64,000 nt of DNA from JBHIKY01 sp042139015 (GTDB taxonomy: Bacteria > Bacillota > Bacilli > Bacillales > Marinococcaceae). Numbering within the stretch: the first letter of the stretch is position 1; each line of letters starts with the position of its first letter. Below, in pieces: positions 7,841 to 16,088 of the stretch. The notes below the pieces were generated by a model. The model ran no database searches. It saw nothing but the letters and a program-made list of their open reading frames with translations, and was not told the origin of the DNA. The DNA is taken from positions 168,658 to 232,657 of the forward strand of contig NZ_JBHIKY010000006.1 in assembly GCF_042139015.1 (NCBI RefSeq). The letters are read 5' to 3'. Both the position numbers and the translations under genes were made by a program.

Positions 7841-8593
7841 ATGATTGTAGTTGACCGGGGCAAATATTTTGAATGCATTCCCCAGCATGAACACGCCCGT
7901 ATTTCTTATGAAGCCGCCAAACGATGGGCAGATGTGGATATGACGAGAGAAAAAAGCTGGAATTATGTAAAACTGGCCGTAAGGGAGCATGACTGCGCAT
8001 GGGTTATCCTTGACGCGTACCCGGACTATCATAATGAAAAAAACGCACCTTATTCTTTTATAGATTATCCACTTGAAAAAAAGCTGAATGCATATCGAGA
8101 GGGCATTGCGTACGTCTGCTGCCTTCATCCATACAGCGGGCTTCTTTGCAGCCTGCATTACAGCAGTTTTTTCCGAGGTTCCTCAGATGATAGGGGAAAG
8201 AGTTTCCGGCAAGAAGAAATTAAACGTCAGAAGGACATTAGAAACAGGGTAGATACGCAGCATGAAGACGAGCATTTGTTAATTCTTCAATTTTGTGACG
8301 ATCTTTCACTATATGCCTGTTTAAATAAACCAGGCGCAATGAAGGAAGAAGAAATAACTTGGTTTCGAAGCGGCTTTCGTCAGACCTTTTCATTTTTAAA
8401 AAATCAAACGATTAAAGCAGCCTTTTCATCAGAAAATTGTATCCAATGGAATCCGTTTCCTTTCACGGAACCTTTTCAGATTGTGATTCGAGGAAGTGCT
8501 GTCGACAAAAAGAAGATCGAGACTATAGGCTGGAATCGGGCGTATAAAAGCTCAAAACCGATGGAGAGAAACTTTCGTTTTGTCTCAAACTAA
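7841..8593 (+). CDS. DUF3891 family protein
   Basis: 250 residues, soluble. Recognised as DUF3891 from the opening pattern (MIVVDRGKYFECIPQHEHARIS), the DAYPDYHNEKNAPYSFIDYP segment and the HPYSGLLCSLHYSSFF block; function unknown. The several conserved His and Asp residues suggest a metal-dependent enzyme, but this is only inference. The GGAGGGG ribosome site is followed by ATG at 7841. It is followed after 47 bases by the DJ-1/PfpI gene on the same strand. Confidence 0.75.
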   Translation: MIVVDRGKYFECIPQHEHARISYEAAKRWADVDMTREKSWNYVKLAVREHDCAWVILDAYPDYHNEKNAPYSFIDYPLEKKLNAYREGIAYVCCLHPYSGLLCSLHYSSFFRGSSDDRGKSFRQEEIKRQKDIRNRVDTQHEDEHLLILQFCDDLSLYACLNKPGAMKEEEITWFRSGFRQTFSFLKNQTIKAAFSSENCIQWNPFPFTEPFQIVIRGSAVDKKKIETIGWNRAYKSSKPMERNFRFVSN

Positions 8594-8640
8594 AAAGGGA
8601 AAGAACTATAAACGAACAGATGATTGAGGAGGATTGGCAC

Positions 8641-9174
8641 ATGACATTATTAAAGGAAAAGAAGATTATCGCGTTAGTGGAAGATGATTTTGAAGATCTT
8701 GAATTATGGGTGCCGGTTATGCGTCTGCGCGAAGAAGGGGCTGAAGTTGTACTAGCCGGAAAAGAAAAAGGGGGAGTGTACAAAGGAAAATATGGTGTTC
8801 CAGCTGAGGCTCAAACTGATTTTGCTTCCATTGACCCTGAACAATATGATGGAATACTGGTCCCGGGTGGATGGGCACCCGATAAACTGAGAAGGTATGA
8901 AGAAGTTATTCATTTGACACGTCATATGAATGAGCGGAAAAAAATAATTGGCCAGATCTGCCATGCGGGCTGGGTGCTGATTTCTGCAGATATTTTAGAA
9001 GGAATTAATGTAACAAGCACACCCGGGATAAAGGATGATATGACCAATGCTGGAGCAGTCTGGAGTAATGAAGAGGTGGTAACTGATGGACATATTATTT
9101 CCAGCCGCCGTCCGCCGGATCTCCCGGCTTATGGCAGAGCTTTAGTACAGGCCTTTTCAAACATGCAAGATTAG
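8641..9174 (+). CDS. DJ-1/PfpI-family type 1 glutamine amidotransferase-like protein
   Basis: 177 residues. Single PfpI/DJ-1 domain with the nucleophile elbow GQICHAGWVL (Cys at about residue 105) and an upstream acidic residue in the EDDFEDLE segment. Members act as deglycases, chaperones or proteases; the Bacillus YraA type is linked to thiol and aldehyde stress. An upstream ATG at 8620 is in frame, but a GAGGAGG site at 8626-8632 clearly serves the ATG at 8641. It shares its direction with the following small-protein and thioredoxin-like genes, which is consistent with a stress-response unit. Confidence 0.85.
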   Translation: MTLLKEKKIIALVEDDFEDLELWVPVMRLREEGAEVVLAGKEKGGVYKGKYGVPAEAQTDFASIDPEQYDGILVPGGWAPDKLRRYEEVIHLTRHMNERKKIIGQICHAGWVLISADILEGINVTSTPGIKDDMTNAGAVWSNEEVVTDGHIISSRRPPDLPAYGRALVQAFSNMQD

Positions 9175-9186
9175 GAGGACAACAAT

Positions 9187-9369
9187 GTGAGCGAGATAAA
9201 AAGAGAGCTGCAGGAATTTGCACAATCTGCAACAGAATTGAAGGCAGCCTGGAACAGGCTTCCGGAGATGCAGAAGAAACAGTATATGAAGAAGTATCCA
9301 TTTAATGAAGATCTGTCAAAGGTCGTAGAAGATATAGCTGCCTGGAATGATGAGATGAGACATTTATAA
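9187..9369 (+). CDS. Small conserved-looking hypothetical protein (60 aa)
   Basis: 60 residues starting at a GTG that follows TAGGAGGACAACAAT, an excellent ribosome site. Entirely hydrophilic and probably helical, rich in Lys and Glu, with two Trp; no Cys and no membrane segment. It begins 12 bases after the DJ-1 gene stop and precedes two thioredoxin-fold genes, so it is probably co-transcribed. No family recognised. Confidence 0.6.
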   Translation: MSEIKRELQEFAQSATELKAAWNRLPEMQKKQYMKKYPFNEDLSKVVEDIAAWNDEMRHL

Positions 9370-9397
9370 GAGTATTACATTTCCCGGTGAGCCTTGT

Positions 9398-9757
9398 ATG
9401 CCGGGATTTAATTATTACAAAAGTCAGGTGGTTCTATTGGAAGAAATTACATCAGAGAGCTGGTCAAACAAAGTATTACAGGAGCCTGCGGCAGCTTGCT
9501 TTATATATTCTCCATTGTGCGGGACTTGCGGCCTTGCTGAAAGAATGCTGCTTCCAATGGAGATTCTTTACAGTGATATTAGTTATTATAAATTAAATAT
9601 CAATTATATACCTGAATTGATAAAATCAGAAAAAATTACTTCAGTACCGTGTTTAAAGCTGTTCTCCTATGGAGAAGTAAAACGGACAATCTATGCATTT
9701 ACTTCAGTGCCCCTGCTCTCAGAAGAAATAGAACGATTTTACAAATTAATTAATTAA
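9398..9757 (+). CDS. Thioredoxin-family protein, YusE-like
   Basis: Up to 119 residues. Thioredoxin fold with the active-site motif PLCGTCGLAERM (CGTC) near the N-terminus and the cis-proline segment SVPCLKLF. It resembles Bacillus YusE, an uncharacterised cytosolic thioredoxin-like protein. Start uncertain: ATG 9398 has a GGTGAG site, while the in-frame TTG at 9437 follows AGGTGG and gives a protein (106 residues) that starts where YusE-type proteins usually start. It lies between a small protein and a TlpA-like gene. Confidence 0.75.
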   Translation: MPGFNYYKSQVVLLEEITSESWSNKVLQEPAAACFIYSPLCGTCGLAERMLLPMEILYSDISYYKLNINYIPELIKSEKITSVPCLKLFSYGEVKRTIYAFTSVPLLSEEIERFYKLIN

Positions 9758-9779
9758 TAAACAAAAAGGAGTAATTCGT

Positions 9780-10199
9780 GTGAACGCCCCGGATTTTACA
9801 CTCAAAGAGATAGAAAGCGGCAAGGAATGGCCTTTAGCGGCTTTTAAGGGAAAACCGCTTATGATAACCTTTTGGACATCCTGGTGCCCTGATTCCGCAG
9901 TGGATCTGCAACAAAAAAATACTTTTTATAACAGCCTGGACGAAGCCCGGCTGCAGTTTTTAACGATCAATGTAACGGGCAGGGAAGGAGCCGAACCAGC
10001 AGCAGCTAAGTTTTTAGAGGAAAATGATTATAAGTTTCCAGTGCTGCAGGATGATGGAACAAAGGTTTATGATGCCTACCAGTGCATGGGAGTGCCGACC
10101 ACCTTTCTCATCGATGAAAATCTTCAGATAGCAGAACGGTACAATGACCGTGCTAGGTTTATTGATATTATGAATGGAGTCCAGAAGCTGATTTCTTAA
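9780..10199 (+). CDS. TlpA/ResA-like redoxin with a single active-site cysteine
   Basis: 139 residues from a GTG start with an AAGGAG site. Redoxin fold: APDFTLKEIESGKEW, ITFWTSWCPDS at the active site, and the cis-Pro loop GVPTTFLIDE. The usual CxxC is CPDS here, so only the first, attacking Cys remains; the other Cys (YQCMG) lies far downstream. There is no signal peptide, unlike ResA/StoA, so it should be cytosolic. A monothiol mechanism or peroxiredoxin-like role is possible. Confidence 0.75.
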   Translation: MNAPDFTLKEIESGKEWPLAAFKGKPLMITFWTSWCPDSAVDLQQKNTFYNSLDEARLQFLTINVTGREGAEPAAAKFLEENDYKFPVLQDDGTKVYDAYQCMGVPTTFLIDENLQIAERYNDRARFIDIMNGVQKLIS

Positions 10200-10206
10200 T
10201 AAATCA

Positions 10207-10227
10207 GGGAGAAATAATTATTCTCCC
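10207..10227. terminator. Small inverted repeat between convergent genes
   Basis: GGGAGAA (10207-10213) pairs with TTCTCCC (10221-10227) around an AT-rich loop, between the converging redoxin and phosphoesterase genes. No T run is present, so termination is only inferred from its position. Confidence 0.35.
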
Positions 10228-10229
10228 CG

Positions 10230-10958
10230 TTATTCAGGTCTCTTTCCATTTTGGATGATATGTTTCATTAACTCTCTATTCGGATAATCATTTGCTTCAT
10301 ATTGTTTTATTACCCTGTCTTTATCATAATCGACCCGCTCGATACTTGCTTCAAATTTAGGTCCGTCGATATCAAGCAAAACATAGGAAGGTCGTGGATT
10401 TCCATCAAATGGAAGGCCGACGCTTCCCGTATTTATAATAGTCTTCGAGCCGATTTTTTTAATAAAAGGGGTATGAATATGGGCATAGACATAAATATTC
10501 GCATCCGCAGCTGTTGTTAATTTCATTTCCATTTCCTGCTCCAATGTATTTGCTGCTACAACCTCGAATAGATTATCAGGCACTGCGTGAAAGGCATGCA
10601 TGGATAAATAATCATTCAATTTATCATGAAAAAAAACGGGCAGCTGGTCTAGATAAATTAGGTCATCTTCGGTCAGCCGTTCTAGTGCCCAATCTCTTTC
10701 CTGGTTCATGATAGCAAGTGCGGGATCGGGAACCTCGTCTTTTCTTACACCTCGAACAATCCACTCATCAGCGTTTCCTTTTAATACCTTGGCTGGGAGA
10801 GAACGGACCGTTTCAAGCGAGTTCTTTGGATCTGGGCCTCTGTAGCAAATATCACCTAATATGTACATCGTGTGGATCTGTTTGGCTTTCAAATCATTAA
10901 GGACAGCTTTTAACGCCCTGGCGTTACCATGTATATCAGATAAAAGTGCAATTTTCAT
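10230..10958 (-). CDS. Metallophosphoesterase (calcineurin-like, YfcE/MJ0936 type)
   Basis: 242 residues. Two-metal phosphoesterase fold with motifs in order: LLSDIHGN (Asp, His), LGDICYRGPDP, KGNADEW (Asn, Asp), a central His, and YAHIHTPF (metal-binding His pair). Such enzymes hydrolyse phosphodiesters or phosphoprotein/nucleotide substrates in the cytoplasm; the substrate here is unknown. It stands alone and is transcribed opposite to its neighbours. Confidence 0.85.
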   Translation of the reverse strand: MKIALLSDIHGNARALKAVLNDLKAKQIHTMYILGDICYRGPDPKNSLETVRSLPAKVLKGNADEWIVRGVRKDEVPDPALAIMNQERDWALERLTEDDLIYLDQLPVFFHDKLNDYLSMHAFHAVPDNLFEVVAANTLEQEMEMKLTTAADANIYVYAHIHTPFIKKIGSKTIINTGSVGLPFDGNPRPSYVLLDIDGPKFEASIERVDYDKDRVIKQYEANDYPNRELMKHIIQNGKRPE

Positions 10959-11127
10959 ATTTTACCTCCATTCATAAAAGGAAATTATCTCCTTTATCAA
11001 AGCTGCAGTTATATTCTATCATATTATGCGGAATGCTTGGGTTGGAAGGAGCAGAATCAATTGTGTTACAATCATCACTATAGTAACGCGGCCGTTATAA
11101 CAGGCGAGGAAAGGAGTCTTATTATCC

Positions 11128-12258
11128 ATGAAAATAATATCAATTGAGCCAACACCAAGCCCAAATACAATGAAACTAATATTAAATGAATCCCTTCCTT
11201 CCGGAAAAAGTAACAATTATACAGAAAAAAATAAAGCTGATGCTCCTGAATTATTACAAGGAGTACTCGCGGTTGAAGGAATAAAAGGAATTTATCACGT
11301 AGCAGACTTTATGGCAGTAGAACGCAGCTCAAAAGCTGATTGGGAGGTGCTGCTCCCTCAGGTCCGGGCGGTCTTCGGTGAAAAAACCGAGCAGACGCAG
11401 AACTCGGCTGAGCCTGCTGAAGCATTTGGGGAAGTAACAGTACAGCTTCAGACTTTTAAAGGAATTCCTATGCAAGTCAAGATGCTTCAAGGTGATGAAG
11501 AAAAGAGGCAGGGTCTGCCGGAGCGTTTTCAGACAGCAGCCTTTGCAGCTCAAAATGAAAACGAAAATGTGGTTATGGAGAGAAAGTGGGAGGATTTTGG
11601 CAGCCGTTATGGGAATGATCTGGACTCGATTGGGCCTGAAGTTGCAGAAGAAGTTGCAGCTGCTTATCCTCAGGAAAGATTAAATGCGCTTGTTCAGCTT
11701 TCACGTTCAGGGGAATCTTCAGTACGCCAGCAGGAAAGGTTTATAAAAGTAACTCCCGAAATGCTCGATGAACCTGACTGGAAAAAACGATATGCCGCCC
11801 TTGATAAGATGGATCCTGCTGAAGAGGATCTTGCTGTACTTGAAAAAGCGCTTCATGATGAAAAACCAGCTATCCGCAGACTTGCCGTCGTATATATAGG
11901 AATGATTGAAAAACCTTCTATCCTTCCACTATTAAGGCAGGCGATGCAGGATAAATCAGTGACCGTCCGCCGTACAGCTGGAGACTGTTTTTCGGATTTG
12001 GGGGATAAAGCGGGTATTCCGGCTATGATAGAAGCACTTGAAGATTCAAATAAATTAGTACGCTGGAGAGCAGCAATGTTTCTTTATGAAGTAGGAGATG
12101 AAACTGCTATTCCGGCATTACGGGCGGCTGAGAATGATCCAGAATTTGAAGTTGCTCTCCAGGTGAAAATGGCACTTGAAAGAATTGAAGGCGGAGAAGA
12201 AGCGAAGGGTTCGGTCTGGAAGCAAATGACAGAAAAAATGGCCGAGGATCGAAAATAG
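11128..12258 (+). CDS. YpgR / conserved virulence factor C-like HEAT-repeat protein with NifU-like N-terminal domain
   Basis: 376 residues. Residues 1-90 resemble the Nfu N-terminal domain (PTPSPNTMKLILNESLPSG), a scaffold-associated fold. A middle segment with KWEDFGSRYG follows, then HEAT-like repeats from about residue 215 to 350 (DWKKRYAALDKM, KPAIRRLAVVYIGMI, SVTVRRTAGDCFSDLGD, NKLVRWRAAMFLYEVGD). This is the architecture of Bacillus YpgR and the staphylococcal CvfC family; the molecular role is unknown. GAAAGGAG precedes the ATG. A hairpin at 12270-12294 separates it from the next small gene. Confidence 0.82.
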   Translation: MKIISIEPTPSPNTMKLILNESLPSGKSNNYTEKNKADAPELLQGVLAVEGIKGIYHVADFMAVERSSKADWEVLLPQVRAVFGEKTEQTQNSAEPAEAFGEVTVQLQTFKGIPMQVKMLQGDEEKRQGLPERFQTAAFAAQNENENVVMERKWEDFGSRYGNDLDSIGPEVAEEVAAAYPQERLNALVQLSRSGESSVRQQERFIKVTPEMLDEPDWKKRYAALDKMDPAEEDLAVLEKALHDEKPAIRRLAVVYIGMIEKPSILPLLRQAMQDKSVTVRRTAGDCFSDLGDKAGIPAMIEALEDSNKLVRWRAAMFLYEVGDETAIPALRAAENDPEFEVALQVKMALERIEGGEEAKGSVWKQMTEKMAEDRK

Positions 12259-12269
12259 AAGCTTACGTT

Positions 12270-12294
12270 TAGCCGTCCTTTCAAGGGACGGCTA
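12270..12294 (+). terminator. Hairpin between the YpgR-like gene and the next small gene
   Basis: A perfect 9-bp stem TAGCCGTCC / GGACGGCTA with a short loop, 12 bases after the stop. No T run follows, so it may be a processing or attenuating hairpin rather than a full terminator. Confidence 0.4.
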
Positions 12295-12319
12295 TTCTAA
12301 AAAAGGAGGCAGTTATGTG

Positions 12320-12529
12320 ATGACAAATTCACAAATCAAAAATTATTTAGAAGAAAATCAAATGGATGAAGTTCTGGAAATTATAAAAGAAGCAGAAGCT
12401 GGTGAGCTGGAAGAGCTGGAATTGGTGGAATCATTGGGACTGCTTCAAGATAAGAAATTAAATGAAGAAGTTTTACAGCTTTTACAATCAGAAGGAGTAA
12501 ATATAATATATATATCTGCAGAAGAGTGA
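12320..12529 (+). CDS. Small acidic protein resembling sigma factor region 1.1
   Basis: 69 residues from the ATG at 12320; a GTG one codon earlier is also possible, and the AAAAGGAGG site fits both. Very acidic. The pattern GELEELELVESLGLL followed by LNEEVLQLLQSEGVNIIYI resembles region 1.1 of the housekeeping sigma factor, which blocks DNA binding by free sigma. A free-standing region 1.1-like domain could bind RNA polymerase. This is pattern recognition only; the alternative is an unrelated helical protein. Confidence 0.5.
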   Translation: MTNSQIKNYLEENQMDEVLEIIKEAEAGELEELELVESLGLLQDKKLNEEVLQLLQSEGVNIIYISAEE

Positions 12530-12720
12530 TGAAGAGACCGGTACAAACCACACAAAAGAAAAGTTAGGCATGTCGACAGGAAATAGTGAAAGCCATAGCT
12601 TTTCTTATAATTCCCTCCTTTAAGGTTAATCATTCTAAAGTGCAGACAAGTTTGCGAAGGGATCGACCGCTCATCGTGGAATCAACAAAGGTAAAACGGT
12701 GTTTATAGTCTTTTCCTTCG

Positions 12721-12927
12721 TTTATTGACGAACGGAAGGAAAAATACTGTCATGACAATGGACGGAACGCTGTTCACCCCATCCGTATGTTCAAATACCT
12801 TCTCCTTAAAACCATCTATACGTTGTCTGACGTGGATCTCGTGGAACGTGCTCAGGTCGACATGTCCTTCAAATATTTCCTCGAAATGGTTCCAGAAGTG
12901 CGAAGGCGATTTTTACAGCTAATGTGA
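12721..12927 (+). pseudogene. IS1182-family transposase fragment
   Basis: An open frame without a start encodes the N-terminal part typical of IS1182-type transposases: KYCHDNGRNAVHPIRMFKY, LLLKTIYTLSDVDLVER, and VDMSFKYFLEMVPE. It then runs into a stop after a few unrelated residues. Upstream bases lose the frame, and no catalytic DDE region or terminal repeat remains nearby. This is a short fossil left after most of an insertion sequence was deleted. It accounts for most of the gap between 12530 and 12935. Confidence 0.8.
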
Positions 12928-12934
12928 AACGAAT

Positions 12935-12991
12935 CGTATATAAAAAATAAAAAAGGCAACAGAGTCTAGCGAATAGACCTGTTTACCTTTT
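12935..12991 (-). terminator. Terminator of the DUF2777-like gene
   Basis: Read on the minus strand, an imperfect hairpin (arms at 12951-12968 and 12974-12991) is followed by CCTTTTTTATTTTTT. It lies about 33 bases beyond the stop of the minus-strand gene at 13024. Confidence 0.65.
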
Positions 12992-13023
12992 GGGGAGGAA
13001 AGAAAGCAAAGCTGCTGGCTTTT

Positions 13024-14022
13024 TTAAGACTCATGTCCTTTACTGTATATATTTGTGTAGGAGGAAATACTTCTTTCTCCTTCATCCGTAGTAAATTCAA
13101 ACCGGTCAAACACGAAGTCCTGATTATCCTGCTTCAATTCCCGTTCATAGTGATGCTGGACCATCAATGTCTTGTAATTATTCTGAAACGAGATAAAATT
13201 CACCCCTTGAAAGGAGGCGATCCCGTCAGAATGCAGGAGCTGCTGAAGTAGATGATTATGACATTGATCGAGCTGGTCGAGTGTGAACCCCAGCGAATGT
13301 ATGCCATGTAAAAGGCTTTTTTGAGAAGGATCTTCGAGTTCATTTAATAAAATATGAAATGGCTGAAACTGCTGCTTATGAATTCGAACCCATTCAAATT
13401 CTTTTAGCTGGACTTCTTTCCCGTTCAGATCCTCAAACGTAAAACCAGTCAGATGAGTCACCTCTATCCAGGATTTACCCGGCTTAGAGATTTCAAATTC
13501 AAATGGACATTCCTCTAAATCTAAAACGTCTCCATTCACCGGCTCATGCAAAAAAGGTCTGCCTTTCTCTTTTTTCAGCTGGTAATACACGTAATCCTCT
13601 TTTACAGAAACGACATTTTTCTGAAGGTCAAAAGGATTGTCCATTTCTCCAAAGCGACTGCCTAATGTCGCCCAGGATTTTGCGGTGGCCTGGATGGCCG
13701 CGCCTTTATCATATAATTTCTGCAATTTTTTATTTATAGCTTGGACGACCGTTTCAGCGTATGTTAATGAAGACGCGCCGGCTGTATAAGCTTGAATTTT
13801 TGATCCAGGCACCGTCATATAGGCAGGTGTTTTTTTTCCTGGCAGACTATCCACTTCCTGCAGGATCGGGAGTTCAATCACTCCTTTTATCTTCACCTTT
13901 CCGGCCCACATTTTTTTTGGAGGAGCTGCAATGTCTAGAAGCTCTCCATAATATACACCCTTTTCACCCTTATCAATAAGGACTGTTTTGCCTTTTAATT
14001 TCATAGCCTCTGTTCTATTCAT
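13024..14022 (-). CDS. Hypothetical protein, possibly DUF2777 family
   Basis: 332 residues, soluble. It opens with MNRTEAMKLKGKTVLIDKGE, a beta-rich region with GVYYGELLDIAAPPKK and WAGKVKIKGVIELP, which I associate with the Bacillus DUF2777 family of unknown function. A central helical segment and a C-terminal part with several His (DQCHNHLLQQLLHSDG) follow. No catalytic motif identified. AGAGAGGG precedes the ATG. Probably a single-gene unit. Confidence 0.55.
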   Translation of the reverse strand: MNRTEAMKLKGKTVLIDKGEKGVYYGELLDIAAPPKKMWAGKVKIKGVIELPILQEVDSLPGKKTPAYMTVPGSKIQAYTAGASSLTYAETVVQAINKKLQKLYDKGAAIQATAKSWATLGSRFGEMDNPFDLQKNVVSVKEDYVYYQLKKEKGRPFLHEPVNGDVLDLEECPFEFEISKPGKSWIEVTHLTGFTFEDLNGKEVQLKEFEWVRIHKQQFQPFHILLNELEDPSQKSLLHGIHSLGFTLDQLDQCHNHLLQQLLHSDGIASFQGVNFISFQNNYKTLMVQHHYERELKQDNQDFVFDRFEFTTDEGERSISSYTNIYSKGHES

Positions 14023-14107
14023 GAAAACCCTCTCTTTTGTTTACGTAATACGAAGTAAATACTATTATACGAAAAAATGCAGCGGTAGAGCAAGAAGACA
14101 AAATCGT

Positions 14108-15061
14108 TTACTTGGAAGAGGAGTGCTTCTTTAAATAATCTATTATCCCCATGGAGGACACTTCCATATCAAGTTTAATAATCCTGCGTAAAGGGTCTTC
14201 TTCCGGTACAGCTTCCAACTGCTTTTCCCTCAGAACACGGTTCTCTAATATCTCTGCTAACTGAAGGTAGTCGCCGTTTTGTTGAAAAATCCGGCGGCCC
14301 TCTTCCAAAAACACTGCAAGCCAATGCTGTAGTTGTTTTTTTAATTCTATGACATTTGTTGTTTCTCCATAGTGACCGAAATAAACATATGAAGGCTCGA
14401 GCTTCTCTATACGGCGAAGAGAATCCAGCATTTGATCCGGGTTAAATTGATTAGGAGATGTGGATGGAAGGTACAGCTCCTTATTCCAGGCAGCTGCATC
14501 TGCGTATTGTATGCCGATTGTATCACCACTGAAGATGCCTCTGCTTTCAGAATCAAAAATACTGTGATGGTGATTGGCGTGTCCCGGCGTATCTATAAAA
14601 GTAAGAGTTCTTCCGGAAGAAAGAGTCAGTACGGATTCATCTTCCTGTATAGTTATTTTGTTTTCAGGTATAGGAATAATTGGTTCAAATAGTTTGTCAA
14701 ACTTATCTCCATACACAGCTTTTGCGCCCTGAATTAAACGCTGTGGATCGTTAAGGTGTCTGGCTGCTTTTGGATGAGCATGGACACTGGCATTAGGGCA
14801 GTCCTTTAGAAACAATCCAGCACCGCCTGCATGGTCAAGGTGAATATGGGTAACGATAATATGCTTGACTTCTTCTGTTCTTCTATTTAAATGGTCCAGA
14901 CTTTTTTTTATTCTGGCTGCAGAAGGACTGGGGCCAGTTTCTACAATGGTGAGGTCCTGCTCGTTAATAATATATGTACCGGTACGATTCGCAAGTTCAA
15001 GATCAAAGCCGTCTGAAATCCAAATATTATGATGTAAATATGTCGGTTTTTTCCACTGCAT
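14108..15061 (-). CDS. Metallo-beta-lactamase-fold hydrolase
   Basis: 317 residues. Carries the binuclear metal motif THIHLDHAGGAG (HxHxDH), downstream His residues (VHAHPKAARHL), the TPGHANHHHSIF segment and the metal-binding Asp in FSGDTIGI; a later FGHYGET supplies the last His. The C-terminal helical region after about residue 215 is typical of the family in Bacillus that includes YflN-like and glyoxalase-II-like enzymes. It likely hydrolyses a thioester, lactone or phosphoester; substrate unknown. The AAAGGAGG site is well placed. Confidence 0.85.
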   Translation of the reverse strand: MQWKKPTYLHHNIWISDGFDLELANRTGTYIINEQDLTIVETGPSPSAARIKKSLDHLNRRTEEVKHIIVTHIHLDHAGGAGLFLKDCPNASVHAHPKAARHLNDPQRLIQGAKAVYGDKFDKLFEPIIPIPENKITIQEDESVLTLSSGRTLTFIDTPGHANHHHSIFDSESRGIFSGDTIGIQYADAAAWNKELYLPSTSPNQFNPDQMLDSLRRIEKLEPSYVYFGHYGETTNVIELKKQLQHWLAVFLEEGRRIFQQNGDYLQLAEILENRVLREKQLEAVPEEDPLRRIIKLDMEVSSMGIIDYLKKHSSSK

Positions 15062-15097
15062 GAAAAATTCCTCCTTTGAAATCGCTGTCTTTTCAAA

Positions 15098-15120
15098 TTA
15101 AAAAAAGGGGCGGTGCCCCT
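15098..15120 (-). terminator. Terminator of the XpaC-like/TelA unit
   Basis: On the minus strand AGGGGC-ACC-GCCCCT is followed by seven T, immediately after the stop of the gene ending at 15119. Compact, strong rho-independent form. Confidence 0.8.
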
Positions 15121-16066
15121 ATAGTAATTTATTTTTTCGTTTTCCTGAATAACGTTTTTCATTCAGCTGCAGCAGCTGTTCCATTTTTTCAAGCTTTGTG
15201 TGTTCGGCAGCTTCTCTTGTCGCTCTCACACTTATTTCCATTTTAGTTAATGCTTCATATACATGCTCTGTTTGTGTCTTCTGCTGTTCCTCCGCGAGAG
15301 ATAAATACGTATTTATAAGCGAGGGAATGTCGTTATTGAGCATTCTTTTTACAGTGTATCTTTCTTCAACATCAAGAAGGTCATAAAGGAGACCGAGACG
15401 ATGGGTTTCTTCAAGCAGCCGATTCAGCCGGTTCTCCAGAAGACTTCCTATCTGTTTCCACTCATTATTTAGCTGGTAATTTATATTTTTCATATAGTTA
15501 AAAGGTTCTTCCGATGACTGCACCAGGTCTTTATCTTCCTGCCGTGCCGGAGCAGTGGGCGAGGTTTCGGCAATTTCTGGCCTGCGATTGATTAAACTGC
15601 CTATCAGCACTTCGTCGAGCATTTCCAGCTTATAAAAGACATTCTGAAAATAGGTGGACTTCTGGATGCTCCTCACAAACGTCTGGCCATTTTTTATATA
15701 TTGAACGGTAGCTTCCTTTATCCTGTGGGAACGGTTCTTAGGCTGATATGCTTTGCGGACATAATCTATTGTAATTCTCTTTTTTATTGCTGCTTCTGAT
15801 TGAGGGGTTTCAAAACAGAGAAGCTTCATTCGTTTTTGATTTATTTTTAATCGAAAATGGAATGTTTTGCCATTTTTCTTAAAGGTTTGTGCAGATTTTA
15901 CCTGTTTGCCGTATTCAATTAAACGGTCAAGTGCAGTTTCCATTTCTTTAATGATGACCAGTCCATGGGCATCGGAAAAAATATGATCATCTACAGGTCG
16001 TAAATGATCCGGCAAAAATTTTTCAATCCAGGGATGTGACATCCAGTCTTTAGCCAATCGTACCAC
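15119..16066 (-). CDS. TelA partner protein, XpaC-like C-terminal region
   Basis: 315 residues. The N-terminal half (about 1-170) is unfamiliar and basic, with possible beta structure. The C-terminal 125 residues are helical, ending ERYTVKRMLNNDIPSLINTYL and a basic tail (KRYSGKRKNKLL), and recall XpaC/YceG-type partners of TelA. Gene order supports this: telA lies 22 bases upstream on the same strand, matching the xpaC-yaaN arrangement in Bacillus. The start is uncertain: GTG at 16066 or TTG at 16057, the latter better spaced from AAGGTGG. Function unknown; co-occurrence suggests envelope or antibiotic stress. Confidence 0.5.
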   Translation of the reverse strand: MVRLAKDWMSHPWIEKFLPDHLRPVDDHIFSDAHGLVIIKEMETALDRLIEYGKQVKSAQTFKKNGKTFHFRLKINQKRMKLLCFETPQSEAAIKKRITIDYVRKAYQPKNRSHRIKEATVQYIKNGQTFVRSIQKSTYFQNVFYKLEMLDEVLIGSLINRRPEIAETSPTAPARQEDKDLVQSSEEPFNYMKNINYQLNNEWKQIGSLLENRLNRLLEETHRLGLLYDLLDVEERYTVKRMLNNDIPSLINTYLSLAEEQQKTQTEHVYEALTKMEISVRATREAAEHTKLEKMEQLLQLNEKRYSGKRKNKLL

Positions 16067-16088
16067 CTTCTACCTGTAGGTTTACTAG

